From the NCBI GenBank assembly GCA_007128555.1, contig SKXF01000342.1, positions 1-15,037 on the forward strand: DNA of 15,037 nucleotides, in the 5' to 3' direction. The notes beneath the pieces are model-generated. The model did not search any database. It saw only the letters and a list, made by a program, of their open reading frames with translations, and was not told the DNA's origin. How positions within the stretch are numbered: the stretch's first letter is position 1; each line of letters begins with the position of its first letter. Of this stretch, positions 6,317-13,887 are shown in pieces. The DNA comes from Clostridia bacterium (lineage in GTDB: Bacteria; Bacillota_E; SLMV01; PUMD01). A program made the position numbers and the translations under genes.

Positions 6317-6793
6317 ATGCGAGGACGGTATCGGTTTGCCCGTGATTTATCGTGTGCCCTGGCCGGGCTCAGGGCTGCCTGGCGCGAGGAGGAACACCTG
6401 CGCTGGCAGGTGGGGGCTGCCTCTGTCGTGATGTTCGTGGCCCGCTGGACGGGGCAGTCTGCTGGAGAATGGGCCCTCCTGGTGGTGGTGTCTTCCTCCG
6501 TGCTGGTCGCCCAGATGCTCAACTGGGTGCTGGAGAGGACGCTCGGGCTGGTGACCCCTGAGTATCATCCCAGCGTACGAAAGGCCAAGGATGCTGCCGC
6601 GGGTGCGGTGTTGCTCACTGCGGTCTCTGCGGTGATTGTGTTTCTCCTGGTTGTATGGCCTGATCTTGAATCCCTGGGCCCACGCCTGGTGAGGGGGTGG
6701 ACATCACACCGGGTTCAACTCGTCTCAGAGGTACTTGTTATTTTAATTGCTCTGCGGGTGTCATTTCGAACATACGCAACACCGAAGGACTGA
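6317..6793 (+). CDS. dgkA: DgkA-family diacylglycerol/undecaprenol kinase with altered active site
   Basis: An integral membrane protein of 158 residues in the prokaryotic diacylglycerol kinase family; Gram-positive members phosphorylate undecaprenol to recycle the cell-wall lipid carrier. Compared with E. coli DgkA the positions run gapless with an offset of 3: E25 (E28), R29 (R32), N69 (N72), E73 (E76), K91 and D92 (K94, D95, in AKDAAAGAVLL) are kept. The proposed catalytic base E69 is replaced by Q66 in AQMLNWVLE. Hydrophobic segments lie at about 32-46, 50-70 and 95-114, with a fourth near 133-150 beyond the usual C-terminus (family about 120-140 residues). The ATG at 6317 is chosen because it follows CGGAG (6305-6309) and sits 1 nt after the ybeY stop. 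Family assignment is firm; activity is uncertain because of the Gln. Confidence 0.85.
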   Translation: MRGRYRFARDLSCALAGLRAAWREEEHLRWQVGAASVVMFVARWTGQSAGEWALLVVVSSSVLVAQMLNWVLERTLGLVTPEYHPSVRKAKDAAAGAVLLTAVSAVIVFLLVVWPDLESLGPRLVRGWTSHRVQLVSEVLVILIALRVSFRTYATPKD

Positions 6794-6797
6794 TCTA

Positions 6798-7880
6798 ATG
6801 AGATATTTTGCGATTGTGATGACGCTTCTTATCATCGTTTCCGGATTTCTGGTCGCTTGTTCAAAAGATGAAGAACCTGTGGCAGCGGAACCCGAGCCCT
6901 CGGACGAAGTGGAGCCGGATGCGGCGCCGGAGGATGAGGAAGAGGAAGAGGAAGAGGACCTGGGCCCCTTCAACCCTTTCACCGGTTTGCCGGCGCCGGA
7001 GGAGAGCATTGCGCGCAGGCCCATTGCCGTGACCATGGACAATCATCCGGCTGCGCGGCCGCAGGCGGGACTGGCCGAGGCAGACCTGGTCTTCGAAATG
7101 CTTGCCGAGGGCGGGCTGACCCGGCTGATGCCGATTTACCTGCAGGAGGCTCCCGAGGTGGTCGGTCCGGTCCGCAGCGCCCGTTCTTACCTGTTGGACC
7201 TTATTTTAGGGCTCGATGCCGTCATGGCGCATTGCGGTGCGAGCCCGGGAGCGTATCGGCAGATAGAGAACCTGAAAATGCAGGTCTTCAATGATCTCTG
7301 GGGAGCAGGGGGATTTTTTCGGGATCCGAGTTCCGGTGCGAGCTACGAGCATACCCTGTTCAGCCGGATCGCTGATATCCGACCCCTCATGACAGAAAGG
7401 GGCTTTGAACGCGACGAGATTCCTCCCCCCATGTGGCAGTTTGCCTCCGATGTCCCCCACGCGGAGGATGCGGAGGTGGCCGATGAGATCGCAATTCGTT
7501 TTCCGGGTTTCGGGTACACGGCGTCCTTTAAGTATGAAGAGGAGGGGAAACGGTATCTACGTTTCACCTCGGGGGCAGAACACCTGGACCGGGATACGGG
7601 TGAGCAGCTGGCAGCATCCAATGTGATCGTTATGCGGGTGGAGACCCGACTCATACCGGGGGACACGGAGGGAAGACTGGAAATGAACCTTACGGGTGAG
7701 GGCGAGGGACTCGTGGTCATGGGGGGGCGAGTCCGAGACATCACATGGAAGAAGGTGGATTTACATTCTCCCCTTGAGTTTTACGAGGCATCCGGCGAGA
7801 AACTGGTGGTCATTCCCGGTCCAACCTGGATCGAGATCGTGCCTCTCAATGGAGACGTCACGGTGAGGGAGATGGATTGA
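6798..7880 (+). CDS. yerB: YerB-like lipoprotein (DUF3048)
   Basis: A 360-residue predicted lipoprotein. The N-terminus is a signal peptide with a lipobox ending FLVAC (Cys21), so the mature protein should be lipid-anchored on the outer face of the membrane. A highly acidic linker follows (about 24-55, including a run of Glu). The DUF3048 domain then starts at FNPFTGLPAPEESIARRPIAV and continues with MDNHPAARPQAGLAEADLV, EGGLTRLMPIY and GPVRSARSYLLDL, which are family hallmarks. A C-terminal DUF3048_C-like part ends with PTWIEIVPLNGDV. The function is unknown. GAAGGA (6784-6789) lies 8 nt before the ATG, and the stop is 1 nt from the era start. Between dgkA and era many Bacillota instead carry cdd (cytidine deaminase), so this placement is unusual. 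Confidence 0.88.
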   Translation: MRYFAIVMTLLIIVSGFLVACSKDEEPVAAEPEPSDEVEPDAAPEDEEEEEEEDLGPFNPFTGLPAPEESIARRPIAVTMDNHPAARPQAGLAEADLVFEMLAEGGLTRLMPIYLQEAPEVVGPVRSARSYLLDLILGLDAVMAHCGASPGAYRQIENLKMQVFNDLWGAGGFFRDPSSGASYEHTLFSRIADIRPLMTERGFERDEIPPPMWQFASDVPHAEDAEVADEIAIRFPGFGYTASFKYEEEGKRYLRFTSGAEHLDRDTGEQLAASNVIVMRVETRLIPGDTEGRLEMNLTGEGEGLVVMGGRVRDITWKKVDLHSPLEFYEASGEKLVVIPGPTWIEIVPLNGDVTVREMD

Positions 7881-7881
7881 C

Positions 7882-8790
7882 ATGACAGAGCGTCTTTCAG
7901 CGTCCGGTTTCGTGGCTGTGGTGGGGTTTTCCAATGTGGGAAAGTCAACATTGGTCAACCAGCTGGTGGGGCATAAGATCTCCATCGTATCGGAGAAACC
8001 CCAGACCACGAGGAACAGGATTCGCGGGATTTTGAACGGAGAGGATCTCCAGGTTGTCTTCGTGGACACGCCAGGGATCCAGCGACCCAGGGATCAGCTG
8101 GAGGAGAACATGGTCCGCGGGGCCCGCAGTGCCATAGGCGATGTGGATGTCAATCTCCTTGTCGTTGATGGGTCGCGCAAGCGGCCGGGCCGCGGCGATC
8201 AGGCCTGCGCCGGGCTGGTCGATCAGGCGTCGTGTCCGAGCATTCTGGTTATCAACAAGATGGACGCTGTCCCAGTTGGTCAGAGGGAAGAACGGATCAG
8301 CGCGTACCGCGCCCTCGGAGACTTTGACCGGGTGGTGCCGGCATCTGCGCTGCATGGTCACAATATGGATGTCTTGATGGACGAAATCGTGACCCGGTTG
8401 CCCGCTGGGCCGAGGTACTTTCCTGCAGAGATGACGACGGATCAGCCCATGCCTTTCCTGGTGGCCGAGCTCATCCGGGAGAAGGTTCTGGAGGTGACCG
8501 AGCAGGAGGTCCCCTATTCCACGGCGGTGTCCATCATCAAAGTCGAGGAGAGGGAGGGTGGCCACTACTACCTGGCCGCTGACATCCTGGTAGAGCGGGA
8601 TTCGCAGAAGGGGATTCTCATAGGCAAAGGTGGCAGGATGATCAAGACCATCGGGGAGCGCAGCCGGAAGGACGTGGAGCGCGCCCTGGGGGTCCGGGTC
8701 TATCTTGACTTGTTCGTGAGGGTGCAGAAGAAGTGGCGCGATAATCACGCAATTTTGAAGGAATTAGGCTTGCGTTGGGAGAGAGGGTAA
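7882..8790 (+). CDS. era: GTPase Era
   Basis: A 302-residue Era GTPase, essential in many bacteria for 16S rRNA processing and 30S assembly. GTPase motifs in order: G1 GFSNVGKS (15-22), switch region KPQTTRNRIRG (39-49), G3 DTPG (62-65), G4 NKMD (125-128), G5 SAL (155-157). The junction DQPMPFLVAELIREKVL (about 187-203) leads into a C-terminal KH domain with GILIGKGG (244-251), which binds the 3' end of 16S rRNA. G1 has Ser where the usual GRPNVGKS has Pro, a harmless-looking change. The ATG follows the yerB stop by 1 nt, with GAGGGAG (7865-7871) about 10 nt upstream. Together with ybeY upstream it forms a ribosome-maturation group. Confidence 0.96.
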   Translation: MTERLSASGFVAVVGFSNVGKSTLVNQLVGHKISIVSEKPQTTRNRIRGILNGEDLQVVFVDTPGIQRPRDQLEENMVRGARSAIGDVDVNLLVVDGSRKRPGRGDQACAGLVDQASCPSILVINKMDAVPVGQREERISAYRALGDFDRVVPASALHGHNMDVLMDEIVTRLPAGPRYFPAEMTTDQPMPFLVAELIREKVLEVTEQEVPYSTAVSIIKVEEREGGHYYLAADILVERDSQKGILIGKGGRMIKTIGERSRKDVERALGVRVYLDLFVRVQKKWRDNHAILKELGLRWERG

Positions 8791-8796
8791 GGATTC

Positions 8797-9537
8797 TTGC
8801 GGGGATACACCATTGATGCCATCGTCCTGGGTCGAAGTAATCTGGGCGAGCGAGATCGTCTGGTGATCCTTCTCAGTCGGGACCGGGGAAAGGTTCGCGC
8901 CGTGGTCCGGGGGGCGAACAAGACCGATAGCAAGCTGGCGGGATTGGTGCAGCCATTCAGCAGGAGCAGGCTTGACCTGTGGCGTGGACGCTCTCTGGAT
9001 GGCCTGCGGAGCGGGGAGGTTCTCGAGAGTTTCCGCAGGCTGCGCGCGGAGTTTGACAGCATCGCCTATGCCTCCTGCATGGCGGAGATTACCGGGTACA
9101 TTGCCCAGGAGGACGAGAAAGACGAGCCTCTGTACCTCCTTCTGCTCACCTGTTTTCGAGCCCTGGAGCGCGCCATGGATCACGTGCTGGTCGGAGCCTT
9201 TTTCTGTGTGCGGGTCATCAAGGTCCTGGGGGTCTTCCCGGTCCTGGATCAGTGCGTGGTGTGCGGCGGGCCCGTGGATGCCAGTTCACCTCTCAGGTTC
9301 TCCCAGGGGGGCCTTACCTGTGCGCGATGTCGTGCAAGCGGGGGCCTGGGGACGAAGATCTCCACTCACCTGTGCCGTCTTGCCGAAAGCTTGCGAGATA
9401 TCCATCCGCGGGAATTGGCCGGCTTTCGGGCCTCAAGGGAGGATCTTCTCGCCCTGACGGAGCTGTTTTTGGATTATGCAGAGTTCCAGTTGGATCGGCG
9501 GGTGAACTCGCGTAGCTTTCTGGATATACTAGGATGA
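8797..9537 (+). CDS. recO: DNA repair protein RecO
   Basis: A 246-residue RecO protein that anneals complementary single strands and helps RecR load RecA in the RecFOR pathway. The N-terminal OB-fold is typical (YTIDAIVLGRSNLGERDRLV, then GKVRAVVRGANKTDSKLAG). The middle is helical, and a four-cysteine zinc finger is present: C153 and C156 (CVVC), C175 and C178 (CARC). The start is a TTG; GAGAGGG (8781-8787) and AAGGA (8789-8793) lie upstream, and the family N-terminus matches this position. It begins 6 nt after the era stop, so it is likely co-transcribed with era, as is usual in Bacillota. Confidence 0.94.
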   Translation: MRGYTIDAIVLGRSNLGERDRLVILLSRDRGKVRAVVRGANKTDSKLAGLVQPFSRSRLDLWRGRSLDGLRSGEVLESFRRLRAEFDSIAYASCMAEITGYIAQEDEKDEPLYLLLLTCFRALERAMDHVLVGAFFCVRVIKVLGVFPVLDQCVVCGGPVDASSPLRFSQGGLTCARCRASGGLGTKISTHLCRLAESLRDIHPRELAGFRASREDLLALTELFLDYAEFQLDRRVNSRSFLDILG

Positions 9538-9555
9538 GTGTACAAAGACATGAGC

Positions 9556-9561
9556 AGGGGG
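9556..9561 (+). promoter_or_regulatory. Ribosome binding site choosing the DUF4342 start
   Basis: AGGGGG ends 6 nt before the ATG at 9568. Upstream in-frame starts (GTG 9538, ATG 9550, ATG 9562) lack a comparable site, and the family N-terminus fits 9568. Confidence 0.5.
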
Positions 9562-9567
9562 ATGGTC

Positions 9568-9996
9568 ATGAACGATCTGCAGAGGATTGATGCCGTGCGA
9601 GAGCGCACTGGCGTGAGCTATCGTCGGGCTAAGGAAGCACTCGAGCGCACCGATGGAGACATCATCGACGCCCTGATCTACCTGGAGAACGGGGCATCTG
9701 AGCATAGCTGGGCGGAGCAGGTCCAGGTCAGGGGCAGCGATCTGCTCGATGCCGTCCGATCCTTGATCCGGGAGGGCAATGTCCGTCGCATCATCATTCG
9801 GCAGGACGGTCGAACCCTGGTGGAGTTTCCCGTGACGGTGGGTGCCCTGGGGGCACTGTTAATGCCGAGCCTCGCCGCCCTCGGCGCCGTGGCTGCACTG
9901 GTGACCGAGTGCACCCTATTGGTGCAGCGCCGCGGTCCGGAGGATGATGCGGCCTCTGAGGGCGCCAGGAAAGATGGGGAGGCGTCCGACGAGTAA
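9568..9996 (+). CDS. DUF4342 protein with N-terminal UBA-like domain
   Basis: A 142-residue protein of the DUF4342 family, common in Clostridia and of unknown function. Residues 5-40 (IDAVRERTGVSYRRAKEALE and DGDIIDALIYLE) form a UBA/TS-N-like three-helix bundle, similar to that of elongation factor Ts. After a linker come residues 50-85 (GSDLLDAVRSLIREGNVRRI, then IIRQDGRTLVEFP), and a hydrophobic segment at about 88-113 (VTVGALGALLMPSLAALGAV) that may be a membrane helix or buried core. The tail is charged. It lies between recO and glyQ. The TS-N-like domain hints at a protein or ribosome partner, but that is inference only. Confidence 0.85.
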   Translation: MNDLQRIDAVRERTGVSYRRAKEALERTDGDIIDALIYLENGASEHSWAEQVQVRGSDLLDAVRSLIREGNVRRIIIRQDGRTLVEFPVTVGALGALLMPSLAALGAVAALVTECTLLVQRRGPEDDAASEGARKDGEASDE

Positions 9997-10043
9997 GGGT
10001 GATGAAGTGACGGACAGAGGCCGAGCGATTTCCCATGCAGTAT

Positions 10044-10086
10044 TCCCGTTCTTGCCTGGTGATCAAGGGGGCGGGATTGTGTTTTA
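10044..10086 (+). terminator. Possible weak terminator/attenuator hairpin before glyQ
   Basis: TCCCG (10044-10048) pairs with CGGGA (10072-10076) and CTTG (10051-10054) with CAAG (10064-10067), separated by internal loops, with a 9-nt apical loop. A T-rich stretch, TTGTGTTTTA (10077-10086), follows directly, and the glyQ ribosome binding site starts 6 nt later. The stem is interrupted, so termination would be weak; attenuation or a chance fold are both possible. The rest of the 107-nt gap (9997-10103) shows no T-box consensus. Confidence 0.25.
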
Positions 10087-10091
10087 TGCGG

Positions 10092-10098
10092 AGGAGGT
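10092..10098 (+). promoter_or_regulatory. Strong ribosome binding site choosing the glyQ GTG start
   Basis: AGGAGGT ends 5 nt before the GTG at 10104. In-frame ATGs at 10035 and 10086 would place this site inside the coding region and add residues not seen in GlyQ proteins. Confidence 0.75.
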
Positions 10099-10103
10099 GG
10101 AGT

Positions 10104-10958
10104 GTGAAGTTTCAGGACATCATCCTATCTTTGAACGAGTTCTGGCGCGATCAAGGGTGTACACTGTCGCAGCCTTACGATGTTGAAAAGGGTGCGGGTA
10201 CGATGAACCCGGTCACCTTTTTTGGGTCTTTAGGGCCGAAGCCGTGGGCGGTTGCCTACCCGGAGCCTTCACGGCGCCCGGTCGATGGGCGATACGGTGA
10301 AAATCCACTTCGGCTGTATCGTCACTGGCAGTACCAGGTGGTAATTAAACCTTCCCCTGATGACATCCAGGAAGTCTACCTGGAGAGCCTGAAGCAGTTG
10401 GGCGTGGATTTCCGGACGCACGATATCCGCTTCGTCGAGGACAACTGGGAGGCTCCCACCCTGGGCGCGTGGGGACTGGGCTGGGAGGTCTGGATCGACG
10501 CCATGGAGGTGACGCAGTTCACCTACTTCCAGCAGATGGGTGGTCATGATCTTACATCGATCCCGGTGGAGATCACCTATGGTCTCGAACGCCTGGGGTG
10601 CTTCCTCCAGGGAGTTACCGACATTTTTGAACTGGACTGGGATGGGAACTCGACGTACGGTGACGTCTACCGCCGCGAGGAGTATGAGCATTCGCGCTAC
10701 AGTTTCGAGGTGGCCGACGTGTCGATGCTCCTGCGCGCCTTCACGGATTCCGAGCGGGAGGCGGGGCGTGCCCTGGAGGAGGGCCTGGTTTCCCCCGCCT
10801 ATGATCATGCACTGAAATGCTCTCATCTGTTCAATATACTGGAGGCCAGAGGTGCCCTCAGTGTCACGGAGCGCACCGGTTACATAGCAAGGATCAGGAC
10901 GCTGGCCCGGGCCTGCGCGCGCCGATACATGGCCAACAGGGAAGGTGATGGCAGATGA
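10104..10958 (+). CDS. glyQ: Glycyl-tRNA synthetase alpha subunit
   Basis: A 284-residue catalytic alpha subunit of the bacterial alpha2-beta2 glycyl-tRNA synthetase, which charges tRNA-Gly in the cytosol. The sequence is very conserved from the start: [72 protein letters not shown], then [29 protein letters not shown] and [15 protein letters not shown]. These are class II synthetase motifs of this type. It begins with GTG, set by a strong AGGAGGT site. Its stop overlaps the glyS start by 4 nt (ATGA), the usual coupling for balanced subunits. There is no recognisable T-box upstream, although glyQS often has one in Bacillota. Confidence 0.97.
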   Translation: MKFQDIILSLNEFWRDQGCTLSQPYDVEKGAGTMNPVTFFGSLGPKPWAVAYPEPSRRPVDGRYGENPLRLYRHWQYQVVIKPSPDDIQEVYLESLKQLGVDFRTHDIRFVEDNWEAPTLGAWGLGWEVWIDAMEVTQFTYFQQMGGHDLTSIPVEITYGLERLGCFLQGVTDIFELDWDGNSTYGDVYRREEYEHSRYSFEVADVSMLLRAFTDSEREAGRALEEGLVSPAYDHALKCSHLFNILEARGALSVTERTGYIARIRTLARACARRYMANREGDGR

Positions 10959-13027
10959 GTGTCGATGTCCGGTCTGCCCTTTTGGAGGTAGGATGCGCGG
11001 AGATTCCCGCAGGCTACCTGCCCGCTGCCATCAGGCAGATGGGGGCCCTTGCCTGCCAACACCTCGAGGAGGTAGGGCTTCCCTTCAGGTCGGTGCAGGG
11101 ATGGGCCAGTCCCCGGCGCCTGGTCCTGGCGATTGATGGCGTCCCGTCCTCCGGGGAAGACTCCATCCGGGAGGTCCGTGGTCCCTCGGCGAAGATTGCA
11201 TACGATAACGACGGGAACCCTACCCGCGCTGCCGAGGGGTTTGCCCGGGGGCAGGGTGTCGCCCCGGAGTCACTGCAGATCAGGAAGAGCGACAAGGGGA
11301 CGTATGTCTACGCTGTGCATCGTGACCCCGGCCGGGACGCTGTGGAAGCCCTCGCAGAGGTGATGGGCGAGGTGATCGAGGGCCTCAGGTTTCCGCGTAC
11401 GATGAGCTGGGGCGCAGGTGGCAACTCCTTCGCACGACCCGTGCGCTGGTTGGTCGCTCTCTGGGGTGAGACCATCATCCCTGTGGCGTTCGCCGGGATC
11501 AAGGCCAACGATATGAGCCGGGGTCCCCGTTATGACCCGACCCATCTCCGGGTGCCGCGAGCTGAGGATTTCGTCGAGATTCTCCGGGCCGGTGGAGTGC
11601 TCGTGGACGCAGATGAGCGAAGGCGTGCGATCGTAGAGGGGTGCCGGTCTGCTGCAGAGCGTGTGGGGGAGCGGGCCCTGCTGGAGGATTCGGTGCTGGA
11701 CGAGGTGACCTACCTGGTGGAGCATCCTGTCGTGGCCCTTGGCTCGATTCCTGAGCAGTACATGGATGTGCCCCGCTCAGTCATCGTCACAGCGATGCAG
11801 TCGCATCTTCGCTTCTTTGCCGTTGTTGGGCAGGAGGGGGATCTCAGGCCGTATTTCCTTTCGGTGATCAACGGCACAGAGGAAATGAGGTCCTCGGTGA
11901 TTGGAGGCAACCAGCTGGTCCTCAATTCGCGGCTGGCCGATGCGCGGTTTTTCTGGGATGAGGACAGGAAACGGACCCTGGAGCAGTACGCCGAGGATCT
12001 GGAGGACGTGGTTGTTCACGAGAAGTTGGGAAGCCTGGGTGATAAGGTGCGCAGACTGGCTGCGATGGCCGAGAGGATGGCTGCGCGAGGACTGGCCGGT
12101 GGTAAAGATCACCTGCTGCAGCGAGCCGTTGCCCTGTGCAAAGCCGACCTGGTGACACAGATGGTGGGGGAGTTCCCTGCCCTGCAGGGTCAGATGGGTG
12201 CTGAGTACGCCAGAATCAGCGGGGAGAGGGAGGAAGTCTGCAAGGCACTTGCAGACCACTATCTTCCGACGGGGGCCGGTGATCCCCTACCGGAGAATGA
12301 AATCGGCCTCCTGCTGAGTCTCATTGACAAGACCGACGATCTCATCGGCGGGTTTGCGGCCTCCCTAGAGGTCAGTGGCTCTGAAGATCCCTACGGCTTG
12401 CGTCGGTCGGCGACGGGTGTTCTGCGGTTGCTGCGGCAGATGCCCGAGATGTCAATGAAGGATCTGATCAGCGATTCAGCAGGTGCCCATGCCCTCCCGG
12501 ACGATGAGGCCGAGGCTGTGAGCTGTGAGGTCAGTGAGTTCTTGCGGAGGCGGCTGCGGAGGATGCTCCTCGATGCGGGTTATCGACACGAGATCGGAGC
12601 GGGAGTCGTCAATAGCGGCTTCGATAATGTGCGTGACGTCTGGGACCGTTGCGAGGCGGTGAGCGCCTTCGTGGATTCGCCGGAGGCTGAAGATCTGATG
12701 GTGACCTGGCGGCGCTGCCACAACCTGGGGCGGGAGGCGGATGGGGTTGATGATCTCGCCCCGGACCGATTCACATCTGCCGAGGCCAGGGAGCTCTGTT
12801 CAGCCTATCTTGAGCTAAAGAGACAGGGAGATCGTCTTCTTGCCGATGCTGAATACGGCAGGTTCTTTTCCCTGGCAGCGACACTCAGGCCCTCGGTGGA
12901 TGCTTTCCTGGATGCGGTCAAGGTGATGGTCTCTGACGATGAGGTTCGTCGGCTGCGCCTGGGTCTGTTGGCTGAGATCGATAGATACCTGGCCCGTCCG
13001 ATGGATTGGAGCACGTTGCCAGGTTAA
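10955..13027 (+). CDS. glyS: Glycyl-tRNA synthetase beta subunit
   Basis: A 690-residue beta subunit, matching the usual length (about 690), responsible for tRNA recognition in the alpha2-beta2 enzyme. Visible family segments: [20 protein letters not shown] near the start, [61 protein letters not shown], the HD-like region [31 protein letters not shown] and EDPYGLRR, then an anticodon-binding DALR-like C-terminus. The segment [12 protein letters not shown] has Leu where Gln is common (HQRYF), a small deviation. The ATG overlaps the glyQ stop by 4 nt and has GAAGGTGAT (10941-10949) 5 nt upstream. The stop lies 14 nt before the next gene. Confidence 0.97.
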   Translation: MSVDVRSALLEVGCAEIPAGYLPAAIRQMGALACQHLEEVGLPFRSVQGWASPRRLVLAIDGVPSSGEDSIREVRGPSAKIAYDNDGNPTRAAEGFARGQGVAPESLQIRKSDKGTYVYAVHRDPGRDAVEALAEVMGEVIEGLRFPRTMSWGAGGNSFARPVRWLVALWGETIIPVAFAGIKANDMSRGPRYDPTHLRVPRAEDFVEILRAGGVLVDADERRRAIVEGCRSAAERVGERALLEDSVLDEVTYLVEHPVVALGSIPEQYMDVPRSVIVTAMQSHLRFFAVVGQEGDLRPYFLSVINGTEEMRSSVIGGNQLVLNSRLADARFFWDEDRKRTLEQYAEDLEDVVVHEKLGSLGDKVRRLAAMAERMAARGLAGGKDHLLQRAVALCKADLVTQMVGEFPALQGQMGAEYARISGEREEVCKALADHYLPTGAGDPLPENEIGLLLSLIDKTDDLIGGFAASLEVSGSEDPYGLRRSATGVLRLLRQMPEMSMKDLISDSAGAHALPDDEAEAVSCEVSEFLRRRLRRMLLDAGYRHEIGAGVVNSGFDNVRDVWDRCEAVSAFVDSPEAEDLMVTWRRCHNLGREADGVDDLAPDRFTSAEARELCSAYLELKRQGDRLLADAEYGRFFSLAATLRPSVDAFLDAVKVMVSDDEVRRLRLGLLAEIDRYLARPMDWSTLPG

Positions 13028-13037
13028 GGGGGGTGAT
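13026..13037 (+). promoter_or_regulatory. Extended ribosome binding site for the PPDK regulatory protein
   Basis: AAGGGGGGTGAT closely follows the full anti-Shine-Dalgarno complement AAGGAGGTGAT and ends 4 nt before the ATG at 13042. It overlaps the glyS stop codon. It favours this start over the in-frame ATG at 13006 inside glyS. Confidence 0.7.
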
Positions 13038-13041
13038 CTGC

Positions 13042-13887
13042 ATGACAGAGCAAGAGATGACGGTCTATGTGCTGTCGGATTCCATCGGCGAGACAGCCGA
13101 GTCGGTGGCCCGAGCTGCGATCAGCCAGTTTGAGATGAATTCCGGGTTCGTCAGGGTCGAGCGCATCCCCTTCGTCCACTCCCGGGAGCGGGTGGATGAG
13201 GCACTGGAGCGTGTGGACCGTAGTCAGCGGAACCTTATTGTGTACACCCTGGTTGTATCGGAAGTCCTTGAGTACATGGAGAAGCGATGCTCCGAGGAGG
13301 GGATCCCGACCGTCGACATCATGGGCCCCCTGATGGTGGCACTTCGCACTGTTCTGGGGCGTGAGCCTCGCCAGGAGCCGGGAATTATACATCGCATGGA
13401 TGAGCGCTATTTCCGTCGTGTGGCGGCCGTAGAGTTCGCGGTCCGCTACGATGATGGCAGGGAGCCCAGGGGCTTCCTCAAGGCGGACGTGGTATTGACG
13501 GGGGTGTCCAGGACCTCGAAGACGCCGGTGTGCATGTACCTGGCGCACCGCGAGTATCGGGCGGCCAACTATCCCCTGGCTCCCGAGGTGGAGCCGGCGC
13601 GCGAGCTGTTTCTCGTCCGAAACCGCGTCATTGGCATGACGATTGCGGCGGACCAATTGAGGGCGATTCGGAGGGAGAGGATCCGACGGTTGGGACTGAA
13701 CAGGCCGTCGAACTACGATGATCTGCACAGGATCCAGGCGGAGCTCAGGCATGCTTCCAGCTTGTTCCGGGAGCTTGGTTGTCCGGTCATTGATGTGAGC
13801 AACAAGGCAGTAGAGGAGACGGCCACGACTGTTTTGGAGATCCTCAGGAAAGGAGAGTGGCGAGGTGGCGGACGGACCGACGGATAA
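13042..13887 (+). CDS. yqfL: Pyruvate, phosphate dikinase regulatory protein (PDRP, DUF299)
   Basis: A 281-residue bifunctional kinase/pyrophosphorylase of the DUF299 family. These enzymes inactivate pyruvate phosphate dikinase by ADP-dependent phosphorylation of a threonine next to the catalytic histidine, and reactivate it by phosphate-dependent dephosphorylation. Visible hallmarks: VYVLSDSIGETAESVARAA at the N-terminus, PTVDIMGPLM, HRMDERYFRRVAAVEFAVRY, the P-loop GVSRTSKTP (154-162), and a C-terminal LGCPVIDVSNKAVEETA. A Cys follows the P-loop (PVCMYLA) where Ser is usual (PLSIYLA). The substrate gene ppdK starts 22 nt before this gene's stop, so enzyme and regulator are made together. 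The related PEP synthetase regulator in proteobacteria is an alternative, excluded here by the neighbouring dikinase. Confidence 0.94.
   Translation: MTEQEMTVYVLSDSIGETAESVARAAISQFEMNSGFVRVERIPFVHSRERVDEALERVDRSQRNLIVYTLVVSEVLEYMEKRCSEEGIPTVDIMGPLMVALRTVLGREPRQEPGIIHRMDERYFRRVAAVEFAVRYDDGREPRGFLKADVVLTGVSRTSKTPVCMYLAHREYRAANYPLAPEVEPARELFLVRNRVIGMTIAADQLRAIRRERIRRLGLNRPSNYDDLHRIQAELRHASSLFRELGCPVIDVSNKAVEETATTVLEILRKGEWRGGGRTDG

Noticed and set aside
7945..8748. 267-codon minus-strand open frame
   Set aside because: Antisense to era, whose GTPase and KH motifs are all intact; no family-like sequence in the antisense product.
9997..10103. Glycine T-box riboswitch
   Set aside because: The gap is only 107 nt and lacks the conserved antiterminator sequence.
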